NCBI GenBank assembly: GCA_002382805.1
Contig: DGAD01000036.1
Span: forward strand, 47,587-92,197
Direction: 5' to 3'
DNA: 44,611 bases
DNA from: Clostridiales bacterium UBA4039
GTDB lineage: Bacteria; Bacillota; Clostridia; Lachnospirales; Vallitaleaceae
Positions 17,118 to 25,101 of this stretch are shown here, piece by piece. The notes beneath the pieces were generated by a model. The model was not told the DNA's origin and did not search any database. It saw nothing but the letters and a program-made list of their open reading frames with translations. Position numbers and translations under genes: made by a program. How positions within the stretch are numbered: position 1 is the stretch's first letter; every line of letters begins with the position of its first letter.

Positions 17118-17477
17118 TTATTGAATGTCACGTAAGGACTCGAGTGAACATTGATCAATGTATTTTTCTTTGTCGAGCAAGCGTTGACTATCTTGAAAAA
17201 GCACAGGATATTCCATGGTGTGTTTGAGCAAATAGTCTAGAGTGTGGTTTAATAAACGGTTTGTTTTTTTTAGACGATAAAAAACAAATTTTTCTTTGCG
17301 TTCGTCGGTGACAAGGTTCATATCACGTAACTTTGCAAGGACTTTTGACACCTTGGGTTGAGGTTGATCAAGAATTCCGCAAAGTTCACAGACGCATAAT
17401 TCTTCTTGATAGATAAGCGTGATAACACGCATGCGTGTCTCATCAGACAATAATTTGAATATAGCAGTTAAGTCCAT
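17118..17477 (-). CDS. arsR: ArsR-family metalloid-responsive repressor
   Basis: This 119-aa winged-helix repressor has the inducer site ELCVCELC in helix 3 (C28, C30, C33), like the CVC arrangement of plasmid R773 ArsR that binds As(III)/Sb(III). The recognition helix QPKVSKVLAKL follows. Metal binding should release DNA. It leads the minus-strand unit with the permease and mini-thioredoxin, and its promoter overlaps inverted repeats suited to autoregulation. The C-terminal extension after residue 90 has a Cys (C110) of unknown role. Confidence 0.92.
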   Translation of the reverse strand: MDLTAIFKLLSDETRMRVITLIYQEELCVCELCGILDQPQPKVSKVLAKLRDMNLVTDERKEKFVFYRLKKTNRLLNHTLDYLLKHTMEYPVLFQDSQRLLDKEKYIDQCSLESLRDIQ

Positions 17478-17496
17478 AGCAAACTCCTTTAAATAA

Positions 17497-17520
17497 TCAT
17501 ATGCGCATATTGGAATATGA
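17497..17520 (-). promoter_or_regulatory. Putative ArsR operator
   Basis: TCATAT (17497-17502) and ATATGA (17515-17520) form an inverted repeat with a 12-base spacer. A perfect palindrome ATATGCGCATAT lies at 17499-17510. The site covers the expected transcription start of arsR, as in autorepressed ars operons. Confidence 0.55.
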
Positions 17521-17522
17521 AT

Positions 17523-17551
17523 ATATTACCAAGAGTGCTTGCAACTGTCAA
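17523..17551 (-). promoter_or_regulatory. Sigma-A promoter of the arsR-permease-thioredoxin unit
   Basis: On the minus strand a perfect TTGACA (17546-17551) and TAATAT (17523-17528) are 17 bases apart. The arsR start lies about 45 bases downstream. Confidence 0.8.
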
Positions 17552-17621
17552 GTATTTTTTGTTTATCTGTTCAGTATAAGAAAATACTTGATAAAAAACT
17601 AACAAAGTTATTGAAATAGTC

Positions 17622-17649
17622 TTTACTTGTTGTGATATTGTGATATAAT
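17622..17649 (+). promoter_or_regulatory. Promoter of the hydrogenase operon
   Basis: TTTACT (17622-17627) and a perfect TATAAT (17644-17649) are 16 bases apart. A Rex-like 18-mer overlaps the -10 element, and a 13-base palindrome lies downstream at 17668-17680. Confidence 0.7.
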
Positions 17650-17655
17650 TAACAA
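17638..17655 (+). promoter_or_regulatory. Rex-like operator on the hydrogenase promoter
   Basis: TTGTGATATAATTAACAA matches the Rex consensus TTGTKAA N4 TTAACAA at all but one arm base (T for A at position 7), with a perfect right half. It overlaps the TATAAT, so bound Rex would block polymerase at low NADH/NAD+ and release the operon when NADH accumulates. The rex gene itself is not in the window. Confidence 0.65.
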
Positions 17656-17697
17656 TGCAAAATAAATTGTGTAGTACACAGTGTTTAGGAGGTCATT

Positions 17698-17940
17698 ATG
17701 ATTGAAATATGTATTGGTAGTGCATGCCATTTAAAAGGATCTTATAATGTAATACAAGATATGAAACGACTGATTGCAGAACATCAATTGGAAGAAAAAG
17801 TAGAGCTTAAATCTTCTTTTTGTCTCGGTTCGTGTGGTTCAGGTGTCAGTATTCGTGTTGATGGAGAAAAAATCTATTCTATTCAAGCTGATGAAACGGA
17901 AGCTTTTTTTAACAAGTATATTGGAGGAGACTTGTTATGA
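17698..17940 (+). CDS. Small 2Fe-2S thioredoxin-like ferredoxin (NuoE/HydC-like domain)
   Basis: This 80-aa protein is a stand-alone thioredoxin-like [2Fe-2S] domain with four cysteines in the NuoE pattern: C5 and C10 near the start (ICIGSACH), then C41 and C45 (SFCLGSCGSG). It should pass electrons to the co-encoded hydrogenases or a sensory partner. It is the first gene of a four-gene unit and overlaps the next gene by ATGA, indicating translational coupling. TTTAGGAGG gives a strong start. The arrangement resembles, from memory, the hfs cluster of Thermoanaerobacterium. Confidence 0.88.
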   Translation: MIEICIGSACHLKGSYNVIQDMKRLIAEHQLEEKVELKSSFCLGSCGSGVSIRVDGEKIYSIQADETEAFFNKYIGGDLL

Positions 17941-19676
17941 TGAAGTTCATTGAATTTGATAAGGAAAAATGCGATAGTTGTTATAAGTGTCTTCGTATTT
18001 GCCCGACAAAGGCGATTAGTTTTAATAAATCAGAACGCAAAATAATCGATTCATTGTGTATTAAATGTGGATTATGCCAAGCTTCATGTCCTCAAGAAGC
18101 ATTAAAAATTACAAGCCAAGTGGATTATGTTCAATCCATGATTGATGCAAAAGAAACGGTCGTTGTTTCGATTGCCCCTTCTTTTGTGGGAGCATTTGGA
18201 CTGAGTCAACCCGGAAAGATGGTGACAGCATTAAAAAAAGTTGGTTTTACCCATGTTGAGGAAACTGCATTTGGTGCAGAAATAATTGCAAATCATTATG
18301 ACGCATGTATTGAGAAAAATACACAGAAAAATTACATCACGAGCTGTTGTCCTTCGGCGAATTATCTGATTGAGGAATACTATCCAATGCTTATTCCATA
18401 TGTTATACCTGTTGTATCTCCTATGATTGCACATGGTCGAAGTATTAAAAAGCGTTATGGCGCCAATGTAAAAACTGTATTTATTGGTCCATGTTTAGCA
18501 AAGATGGCAGAGGCAGAAGAACTCCCAGATGCTATTGATGCAGTGGTTACCTTTGAAGAATTAGAGCTAGTGTTTAAATCGGAACATATTATTCTAAGTG
18601 AATGTGAAGTGGACACTTTCGATGCAGTTGGCAGTCAGCGGGGAAGGGCATTTCCTTTGGGAGGAAGTTTAAGAAATCCCAAGAATGAACGCCGTGAAGA
18701 CCATGAACTTCGTTTTATTCATGTTGATGGTATTGATAATTGTAAGGAAGTCCTCAATGAACTTCGCTTAGGCAATATTGAACATTGCTGTATTGAAATG
18801 AATATTTGTGACGGAAGTTGTATCAACGGACCGGATATGCCTAAAAATTACCTGGGACGCTTTCAAAAAGAAATATATATGCGGGAATATGCAAAGCAAA
18901 AAGATGATGCATGGTTTGTAGAAAATAATACGATGCGCAACAATATTCATATAGATGAGCCATTAGATATCAAGCGAAGCTTTACGGATTTACAAAAAAA
19001 TCAGCAAGAACCCAATTCGTTGATTGTTCGTGAAATTATGCGAAAGATGGGAAAATATACATCAAAAGATGAGTTAAACTGTGGAGCTTGCGGATATAAA
19101 GCGTGTTACGATAAAGCAAAAGCCGTCTATTTTGGATATTCAGATATTGAGACATGCTTGCCCTACTTAAGAGAAAAAGCAGAAAGCCTACAGAATGTTA
19201 TGATAGAAAATAGCCCGAATGGTGTTCTGGTTATTGATAATAATTTAACAATAAGAGAGGTCAATCCTAGCTTCAATCAGTTGTTCAATCAGGAACAATT
19301 GCCGGTAAAGGATATGCCGATTCAATTGTTCTTAAATGATCAAGTGTTTATTGATAATATCAAGGAAAATCTGTATATAAAGAATAAAAAAATATACTTT
19401 GAAGAAACAAATCGTTATTTTATTATCAATATGGTGTGCTTAGAAGAAACGAATCAACGGATTATCTTTTTAACAGATATAACAGGCGATGAAAAGCGGA
19501 GAAAAGAGTTTCACGAGGCCAAAGAAAAGACATTATCAAAAACTCAGGAAGTTATCGACAAGCAAATGCGTGTTGCCCAAGAAATTGCGAGTCTACTCGG
19601 CGAGACAACAGCAGAGACAAAGATGAGTTTGAAAAGTCTTAATCAATTGTTTTTAGATGACGGAGGTGTATTTTAA
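17937..19676 (+). CDS. PAS-containing sensory-type [FeFe] hydrogenase
   Basis: This 579-aa protein has two [4Fe-4S] ferredoxin motifs (C12/15/18/22 and C41/44/47/51), then an H-cluster domain with L1 TSCCPS (135-140), L2 GPCLAK (184-189) and L3 CDGSC (291-295). All H-cluster cysteines are kept (C138, C186, C291, C295). Next come an extra Fe-S segment (C382, C385, C390, C407), a PAS domain (about 415-515) and a C-terminal coiled coil. L2 lacks the MPC of catalytic group A enzymes, and PAS fusion is typical of sensory group C/D hydrogenases. Coupled to the 2Fe-2S gene by a 4-base overlap and to the phosphatase gene by one base, it probably senses H2 or redox state and signals to that phosphatase. 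Confidence 0.92.
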   Translation: MMKFIEFDKEKCDSCYKCLRICPTKAISFNKSERKIIDSLCIKCGLCQASCPQEALKITSQVDYVQSMIDAKETVVVSIAPSFVGAFGLSQPGKMVTALKKVGFTHVEETAFGAEIIANHYDACIEKNTQKNYITSCCPSANYLIEEYYPMLIPYVIPVVSPMIAHGRSIKKRYGANVKTVFIGPCLAKMAEAEELPDAIDAVVTFEELELVFKSEHIILSECEVDTFDAVGSQRGRAFPLGGSLRNPKNERREDHELRFIHVDGIDNCKEVLNELRLGNIEHCCIEMNICDGSCINGPDMPKNYLGRFQKEIYMREYAKQKDDAWFVENNTMRNNIHIDEPLDIKRSFTDLQKNQQEPNSLIVREIMRKMGKYTSKDELNCGACGYKACYDKAKAVYFGYSDIETCLPYLREKAESLQNVMIENSPNGVLVIDNNLTIREVNPSFNQLFNQEQLPVKDMPIQLFLNDQVFIDNIKENLYIKNKKIYFEETNRYFIINMVCLEETNQRIIFLTDITGDEKRRKEFHEAKEKTLSKTQEVIDKQMRVAQEIASLLGETTAETKMSLKSLNQLFLDDGGVF

Positions 19677-20863
19677 TGTCAATGACTCCCATGTTTGTGG
19701 AAGTTGGACATAATAGCTTAAATAAGAAAGATGAGGAACTATGTGGAGATAAGGTTGAAGTGTTTCAATCGGATGAACGTACGATTATCGTCCTTGCAGA
19801 TGGATTAGGCAGTGGCGTCAAGGCCAATATTTTGGCAACACTAACGTCAAAGATTGCGATTACGATGTTGATTAAAGGGGCAGATATTGAAGAAGTTATT
19901 GACACAATCGCCCATACTTTACCGGTGTGTAAAGTGCGAGAAATCGCATACTCTACATTTTCAATTATTGAGATTGATCGGCAGTTAAAATGTAAGATTT
20001 TTGAATCTGAAAATCCACCGTTCTTTTTTTTACGAAAAGGAAAGCTATTAATTCCGGAAAAACGTGAAGTGAAAATTATGGATAAAACGATTGTCCTAAC
20101 AGAATTGCAACTGCAAGAAGAGGATATTATCTATTTGTGTAGCGATGGAGTAATTCATGCAGGTGTTGGACAGACATTAAACTTTGGATGGCAATGGGAA
20201 CATGTTGCAAGTTACATTACAAAAAATCAAAAAATGAATGCGGAACTATTAAGTCGGCGCCTGCTAAATGCATGCAATGATTTATATGAAGGGTTACCGG
20301 GAGATGATACGACGATTGTCACTGTCAAAATTCGAAAACCCATCCAATTGCTTTTGTTTACGGGACCGCCGGTTGATCAAAAAAGAGATGCACAAATTGT
20401 TCGTCAGTTCATGAAAAGTACGGGCAAAAAAGTTGTCTGTGGAGGAACGGCAGCAAATATTGTATCACGTGAGCTTGGGGAACCAATCCATACGTGTATG
20501 GACTATTTAGATCCGACGATTCCACCGATTGCACACATAAAAGGGTTAGACTTAGTAACAGAGGGTGTACTGACAATTCAAAGAACCATTGAACTGCTTG
20601 AGCAATTTGCAGAGCGCAAGATACGCTTGTCCGATCTTGGAAAAGATGGCGCAAGCCTCTTATGTAAAATATTTATTGAAGAAGCAACACATGTTGATTT
20701 ATGGTTAGGCAAGGCTATTAATGGAGCACATCAAAATCCGGATTTTCCTAAAGAGTTGAGCTTGAAAATCAATCTTGTGCAAGAACTGGTCTGTGCGCTG
20801 GAAAAAATAGGAAAAAAAGCGAAGATTCGTTATATTTCGGAGGTTAAGCATGAGAAAATATGA
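19676..20863 (+). CDS. SpoIIE-type PP2C serine phosphatase
   Basis: This 395-aa protein has a PP2C/SpoIIE catalytic domain (about 1-220) with metal-binding ADGLGSG (D42), CSDGVIHAG (D157) and GDDTT (D210, D211). A second domain (about 225-390) starts LLLFTGPPVDQKRD and carries CGGTAANIV; I do not recognise its fold. By family the N-terminal domain removes phosphate from serine or threonine of an anti-sigma-like or other signalling protein. It lies between two [FeFe] hydrogenases, overlapping the first by one base and the second by 14, so its signal most likely comes from the PAS hydrogenase. No anti-sigma/anti-anti-sigma pair is next to it. Confidence 0.9.
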   Translation: MSMTPMFVEVGHNSLNKKDEELCGDKVEVFQSDERTIIVLADGLGSGVKANILATLTSKIAITMLIKGADIEEVIDTIAHTLPVCKVREIAYSTFSIIEIDRQLKCKIFESENPPFFFLRKGKLLIPEKREVKIMDKTIVLTELQLQEEDIIYLCSDGVIHAGVGQTLNFGWQWEHVASYITKNQKMNAELLSRRLLNACNDLYEGLPGDDTTIVTVKIRKPIQLLLFTGPPVDQKRDAQIVRQFMKSTGKKVVCGGTAANIVSRELGEPIHTCMDYLDPTIPPIAHIKGLDLVTEGVLTIQRTIELLEQFAERKIRLSDLGKDGASLLCKIFIEEATHVDLWLGKAINGAHQNPDFPKELSLKINLVQELVCALEKIGKKAKIRYISEVKHEKI

Positions 20864-22310
20864 AAATAGAGTACAGAAGATAAAAAATGAAGTATATGCA
20901 AAAGTGAGTGAGTACGCATTTGAAGACACCTTAACGAACCATGTATTGGCAATACCTGCAGAGTTAAATCAAGGGCCTAATGCTTCTTTACGCTGTTGTG
21001 TGTATCATGAACGTGCAGTAACTGCAGAGCGGGTGCAGATGAGTATGGGAGGCGATGCGCTAAACCCAAATATTATTGAAGTACTTGAATCGGCATGTGA
21101 TCAATGTATGGAACATCGATTTGTCGTCACAGAAGCGTGTCGAGGATGTTTGGCCCATCGTTGTCAAGCGGCCTGTCCAAAGCATGCCATTAGCTTTATT
21201 AATAATCGCGCGATTATTGACTATGATAAATGTATTGAATGTGGCCGTTGCCATAGTGCCTGTCCATATAATGCAATCAGTGATGTATTAAGACCGTGTA
21301 TACGTGTATGTCCAACCAAGGCCATCTCTATTGATGAAAACAAAAAAGCTGTCATCGATGAAAAAAAGTGTATTCGATGTGGTGCATGTGTCTATAGCTG
21401 TCCATTTGGAGCAATGCAAGATAAGTCAGAACTGCTAGAAGTGATTGACCATCTTAAGGAACAAAAAAAACCGATCTATGCAATGATTGCACCTGCTATT
21501 GCCACCCAATTTGAAGATGTATCCCTAGGACAAGTAGTTACAGCGTTAAAAAACTTAGGGTTTAAAGATGTTGTCGAGGTAGCTCTTGGAGCAGATATGG
21601 TCGCTATCCATGAGGCAGAGGAGTTTATTGAACATATTGAACAGGACAAAGGATTTATGACGACATCATGTTGTCCAGCGTTTGTTCGTTACGTCCATCA
21701 AGAATTTCCCGAGATTGTCAACCATATTTCAACGACAATATCTCCAATGGTGGCAACGGCACGTTTGATTAAATCGATTGACCCTGAGGCAGCAGTTGTC
21801 TTTGTAGGGCCTTGCATTGCCAAGAAAGAGGAAGAACTTTTCTGGGAAGGTGAGCGTTGTGTAGACTATGTATTGACTTTTGAAGAATTAATTGGAATTG
21901 TTCGCTCCAGACATATTGATGTTACGGCACTTGAAGCTTCACCATTAAACAATGCATCCTATTATGGAAGAAACTTTGCCACTTCAGGTGGTGTTGCAAA
22001 GGCGGTTTCCCAGATTCTTAAGACCAAAGATACAGAGTTATCCTATGATGTATTGGTGTGTAATGGTATTGCTGAATGTAAAAAAGCATTGACTCAGGCA
22101 AAGCTTGGGCGTTTAGGCAATGTTCTTATTGAAGGTATGGCGTGTGAAGGTGGCTGTATCAAGGGACCGGTAACGATGCAATATGGACCGATTGATCGGA
22201 AAAAATTGGAGAATTATTGTAAAGAAGCACTGGAAGAAAAGTCCGAAGAAGCGATTGATATTTTTTCAGACCACAAGATTTCTATGATACGGGAAGGTCA
22301 GTCTTGCTAA
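20850..22310 (+). CDS. [FeFe] hydrogenase (group B-like) with ferredoxin-type clusters
   Basis: This 486-aa enzyme has an N-terminal Cys-rich region (C49, C50, C83, C86, C97, C100), ferredoxin clusters (motifs from about C105 to C184, including CIECGRCHSACP and CIRCGACVYSCP), and the H-cluster domain: L1 TSCCPA (272-277), L2 GPCIAKKEE (321-329) and L3 MACEGGC (430-436). Ligands C275, C322, C432 and C436 are intact, as is the proton-transfer Cys C274. The GPC form of L2 fits group B. It likely evolves or oxidises H2 with ferredoxin. The gene overlaps the phosphatase gene by 14 bases; GGAGG lies inside the latter. HydF and HydG at 1.6-4.2 kb can mature it. Confidence 0.94.
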   Translation: MRKYENRVQKIKNEVYAKVSEYAFEDTLTNHVLAIPAELNQGPNASLRCCVYHERAVTAERVQMSMGGDALNPNIIEVLESACDQCMEHRFVVTEACRGCLAHRCQAACPKHAISFINNRAIIDYDKCIECGRCHSACPYNAISDVLRPCIRVCPTKAISIDENKKAVIDEKKCIRCGACVYSCPFGAMQDKSELLEVIDHLKEQKKPIYAMIAPAIATQFEDVSLGQVVTALKNLGFKDVVEVALGADMVAIHEAEEFIEHIEQDKGFMTTSCCPAFVRYVHQEFPEIVNHISTTISPMVATARLIKSIDPEAAVVFVGPCIAKKEEELFWEGERCVDYVLTFEELIGIVRSRHIDVTALEASPLNNASYYGRNFATSGGVAKAVSQILKTKDTELSYDVLVCNGIAECKKALTQAKLGRLGNVLIEGMACEGGCIKGPVTMQYGPIDRKKLENYCKEALEEKSEEAIDIFSDHKISMIREGQSC

Positions 22311-22355
22311 GCGAACAAAAAAATGCTAAACTTCAATAAGATAAAGGAGCTTAGT

Positions 22356-22622
22356 ATGAAAAATAGTTATCGTTTTTTTAATAATTCAGCATGTGAGTAT
22401 TTTCCATGCCATGCAACGACCCATCCCGAAGCATTTAACTGTCTGTTTTGTTTTTGCCCATTATATCTTCTAAAGGACTGTGGAGGTAATTTTCAGATGC
22501 GTGGACAGGTCAAAGATTGTTCAGCGTGTAAACTTCCCCATCACCCAAAAGGATATGACTATATCTTGAAAAAGCTAAAAGAAACTATGGGCAAGGGAAA
22601 GGGGACAGGTGAAGCGTTATGA
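22356..22622 (+). CDS. Cysteine-rich small-domain protein (cobalamin-associated)
   Basis: This 88-aa protein has at least nine cysteines in short spacings (SACEYFPCH, NCLFCFCPLY, DCGG, DCSACKLPHH). It matches the Cys-rich small domain family (PF04071/COG2158) commonly encoded beside cobalamin genes; its biochemical role is not known to me. The ATG at 22356 follows AAAGGAGC; an upstream in-frame ATG at 22323 lacks a ribosome site and adds residues outside the conserved part. It overlaps cobQ by ATGA and starts 46 bases after the hydrogenase gene, with no terminator between. Confidence 0.88.
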   Translation: MKNSYRFFNNSACEYFPCHATTHPEAFNCLFCFCPLYLLKDCGGNFQMRGQVKDCSACKLPHHPKGYDYILKKLKETMGKGKGTGEAL

Positions 22623-24148
22623 GAGGATTAATGATACAAGGGACAAGTTCAGATGCAGGAAAAAGTTACTTGGTAACAGCCTTATGTCGAATCTTTGCAG
22701 ATAAAGGCTATCAAGTTGCACCGTTTAAAAGCCAAAATATGTCCAATAACTCCTACGTGACTATTTTTGGCGAAGAAATCGGACGGGCACAAGGTGTACA
22801 ATCGGAGGCAGCGCGTCAGATACCTAACGTCCATATGAATCCTATTTTGCTTAAGCCAAGAAAAGATACCAAAAGTGAAGTGGTTCTTCATGGAAAAGTA
22901 TATAAAAGCTATTCGGGGATGGATTATGGAAAAGAGTTTACCCTTAGTAAAGGAATGGACGCAGTTTGCGAAAGTCTAAACTATATTCAGGACCATTATG
23001 ACATGGTTATTATCGAAGGGGCGGGGTCGCCGGCAGAAGTTAATTTAAATGATCGGGAAATTGTCAATATGCGTATTGCAGAAGCGGCAGATGTGGATGT
23101 TATCTTAGTGACTGACATTGACCGAGGGGGTTCGTTTGCTAGCTTGATAGGGACGATTGAATTGGTTTTTGAACATCGTCACCGTATCAAAGGAGTCATC
23201 TTCAACAAATTCAGAGGTGACCTTCGCCTATTGCAAGATGGACTGGACTGGTTTGAAGCCTATACCCACATCCCGGTCATTGGTGTGATTCCTTTTATGC
23301 AAGACATCCATATTGAGACAGAAGATGCGCAAAGCAATGCGCTGGTTTTTTCGCGCCAAAAAGAAGAAAAAGATGTCGATGGAAAGCAAAAAACTTTGGA
23401 TATTGGCATTATTCATATGGAACGGGTGAGCAACAATACAGATGTCGAGCCGTTTATGTACGAACCGGATTGTCGTTTAAGGATTATTCGTACAGCAGAT
23501 GAATTTAAAGAACCTCATGCAATTATTATTCCTGGAACCAAGTCAACGATTGATGACTTGATCTGTTTAAAGGAAAATGGACTTTTTGATAAAATTCGAG
23601 CCTATCAACAAAGGGGTGGTTTTGTCTTTGGCTTGTGTGGTGGATTTCAAGTTTTGGGAGAAAAAATTGTTGACGAGGAAGGTGTAGACCATGATCATGT
23701 GCAAACGATTGATGGATTGGGACTTCTTCCGATAGAGACCATGTTTAATGATCAAAAAAGAGTCACTCAAGTCCAGGGTAAAGTTATTGCATCTATTTTT
23801 TCAAAAGAGAAGGTTTGTGTAGACGGCTATGAAATTCACCTTGGACAGACGCAATATAAAAAACAGGCGTGTCCATTCATTGAACTGGAGGGACAAGTCC
23901 TTGATGGGTGTATTGATTCAAGTGGACATGTCATTGGATCATATTTGCATCATATTTTTCATAATGATCACTTTCGTCAAATCTGGCTCAATCATATTCG
24001 ACAACACTATGGATTTGAATTACAACCTATAGTAGATACAAGTCAGCATAAGGAAGCAGCGTATGACCTTTTGGCAAAAAGAGTTGCAGAGTCTCTTGAT
24101 ATGGAACGTGTCCAAAAAATCATTGACAAAGAGGATATACGGTTATGA
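22619..24148 (+). CDS. cobQ: Cobyric acid synthase
   Basis: CobQ/CbiP (509 aa) amidates four side-chain carboxylates of adenosylcobyrinate a,c-diamide with glutamine and ATP. The N-terminal dethiobiotin-synthetase-like ATPase has GTSSDAGKS (7-15). The C-terminal class I-like glutaminase has the nucleophile loop FGLCGGFQVLG and the His region GSYLHHIFHND. It overlaps the Cys-rich gene upstream and cbiB downstream by four bases each, so the set is translationally coupled. Confidence 0.96.
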   Translation: MRGLMIQGTSSDAGKSYLVTALCRIFADKGYQVAPFKSQNMSNNSYVTIFGEEIGRAQGVQSEAARQIPNVHMNPILLKPRKDTKSEVVLHGKVYKSYSGMDYGKEFTLSKGMDAVCESLNYIQDHYDMVIIEGAGSPAEVNLNDREIVNMRIAEAADVDVILVTDIDRGGSFASLIGTIELVFEHRHRIKGVIFNKFRGDLRLLQDGLDWFEAYTHIPVIGVIPFMQDIHIETEDAQSNALVFSRQKEEKDVDGKQKTLDIGIIHMERVSNNTDVEPFMYEPDCRLRIIRTADEFKEPHAIIIPGTKSTIDDLICLKENGLFDKIRAYQQRGGFVFGLCGGFQVLGEKIVDEEGVDHDHVQTIDGLGLLPIETMFNDQKRVTQVQGKVIASIFSKEKVCVDGYEIHLGQTQYKKQACPFIELEGQVLDGCIDSSGHVIGSYLHHIFHNDHFRQIWLNHIRQHYGFELQPIVDTSQHKEAAYDLLAKRVAESLDMERVQKIIDKEDIRL

Positions 24149-25101
24149 TTGCTCTTTTAATAGGATTAATCGTGGATATGATAATAGGAGATCCGGAGCA
24201 TTGGACACATCCGGTGCGCTGGATTGGACGTGGCATACAAAAAACTGAAGAAATAGTATACCCCTTTCATAATAAGCGTTTTATGGGAGGGGTACTTGTC
24301 GTTGTTATTTTATCAGTGATTACTGGGGTTGTTCTTGGTATTGACAAGACGCTTGATAGGTTGGAGTGGACATGGGTAAGGTTCGGTTTTCATATATATG
24401 CTTTTTTTGCCGGAATTGCCTTTGGTTCTTTAGTGCGTATTGTAAAAAAAGTGATGATTCCTTTTGCGGCAGGTGACTTAGATAAGGCACGTTATGAGCT
24501 TGGCTTTTTTGTTAGCCGTGAGACCAAAGAGTTGACACAAGAGCAAGTGCTAAAAACAGTTATTGAAACATTGGCGGAAAATACAGTCGATGGTATTATT
24601 GCGCCTGTATTCTATGCCTTTTTGGGCGAACTTTTTTTTCAGCAAGGCATCTTGTGCATCTGGATCTATAAAGGCATTAACACCATGGATTCGATGATAG
24701 GCTATAAAAATGCACGCTATCAGGAGTTTGGTTACGTTGCAGCAAAATTAGATGATGTGGTTAACTTTATACCGGCACGTGTTGGCGCACTTTTGATTCT
24801 TGGTGCTGGAGGACTGTGTGGTTTTGATATGAAGCATGGATTTAAGATAGTACGCCGCGACCATCATAAAACGGAAAGCCCCAATGCAGGATACCCGGAA
24901 AGTGCCATGGCGGGTCTTTTAGGGGTGCAAATTGGTGGAACCTATACATACTTTGGAAAAGAAAAAGCCAAACCAACCTTAGGTGAAGCTCTAGAACCCA
25001 TCCATATGAAGCATGTATATCAAACCAAAAAACTCATCTGGACAATGCAAGTATGTATGCTTATTCTTACTTGTATTGTCATTATGGAGGAGATATTATG
25101 A
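24145..25101 (+). CDS. cbiB: Adenosylcobinamide-phosphate synthase CbiB
   Basis: CbiB (318 aa, CobD in Pseudomonas naming) is a membrane enzyme that attaches aminopropanol (or its phosphate) to adenosylcobyric acid. Visible marks are the N-terminal DMIIGDPEHWTHPVRWIG, ENTVDGIIAP, DSMIGYKNARYQEFG, and DHHKTESPNAGYPESAMAG, all diagnostic. Several hydrophobic helices span the chain (about residues 50-100, 205-225, 300-318). It is coupled by four-base overlaps with cobQ and cobD. Confidence 0.96.
   Translation: MIALLIGLIVDMIIGDPEHWTHPVRWIGRGIQKTEEIVYPFHNKRFMGGVLVVVILSVITGVVLGIDKTLDRLEWTWVRFGFHIYAFFAGIAFGSLVRIVKKVMIPFAAGDLDKARYELGFFVSRETKELTQEQVLKTVIETLAENTVDGIIAPVFYAFLGELFFQQGILCIWIYKGINTMDSMIGYKNARYQEFGYVAAKLDDVVNFIPARVGALLILGAGGLCGFDMKHGFKIVRRDHHKTESPNAGYPESAMAGLLGVQIGGTYTYFGKEKAKPTLGEALEPIHMKHVYQTKKLIWTMQVCMLILTCIVIMEEIL

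Noticed and set aside
22311..22355. Cobalamin riboswitch before the cobalamin genes
   Set aside because: The gap is only 45 bases and has no B12-box-like sequence.
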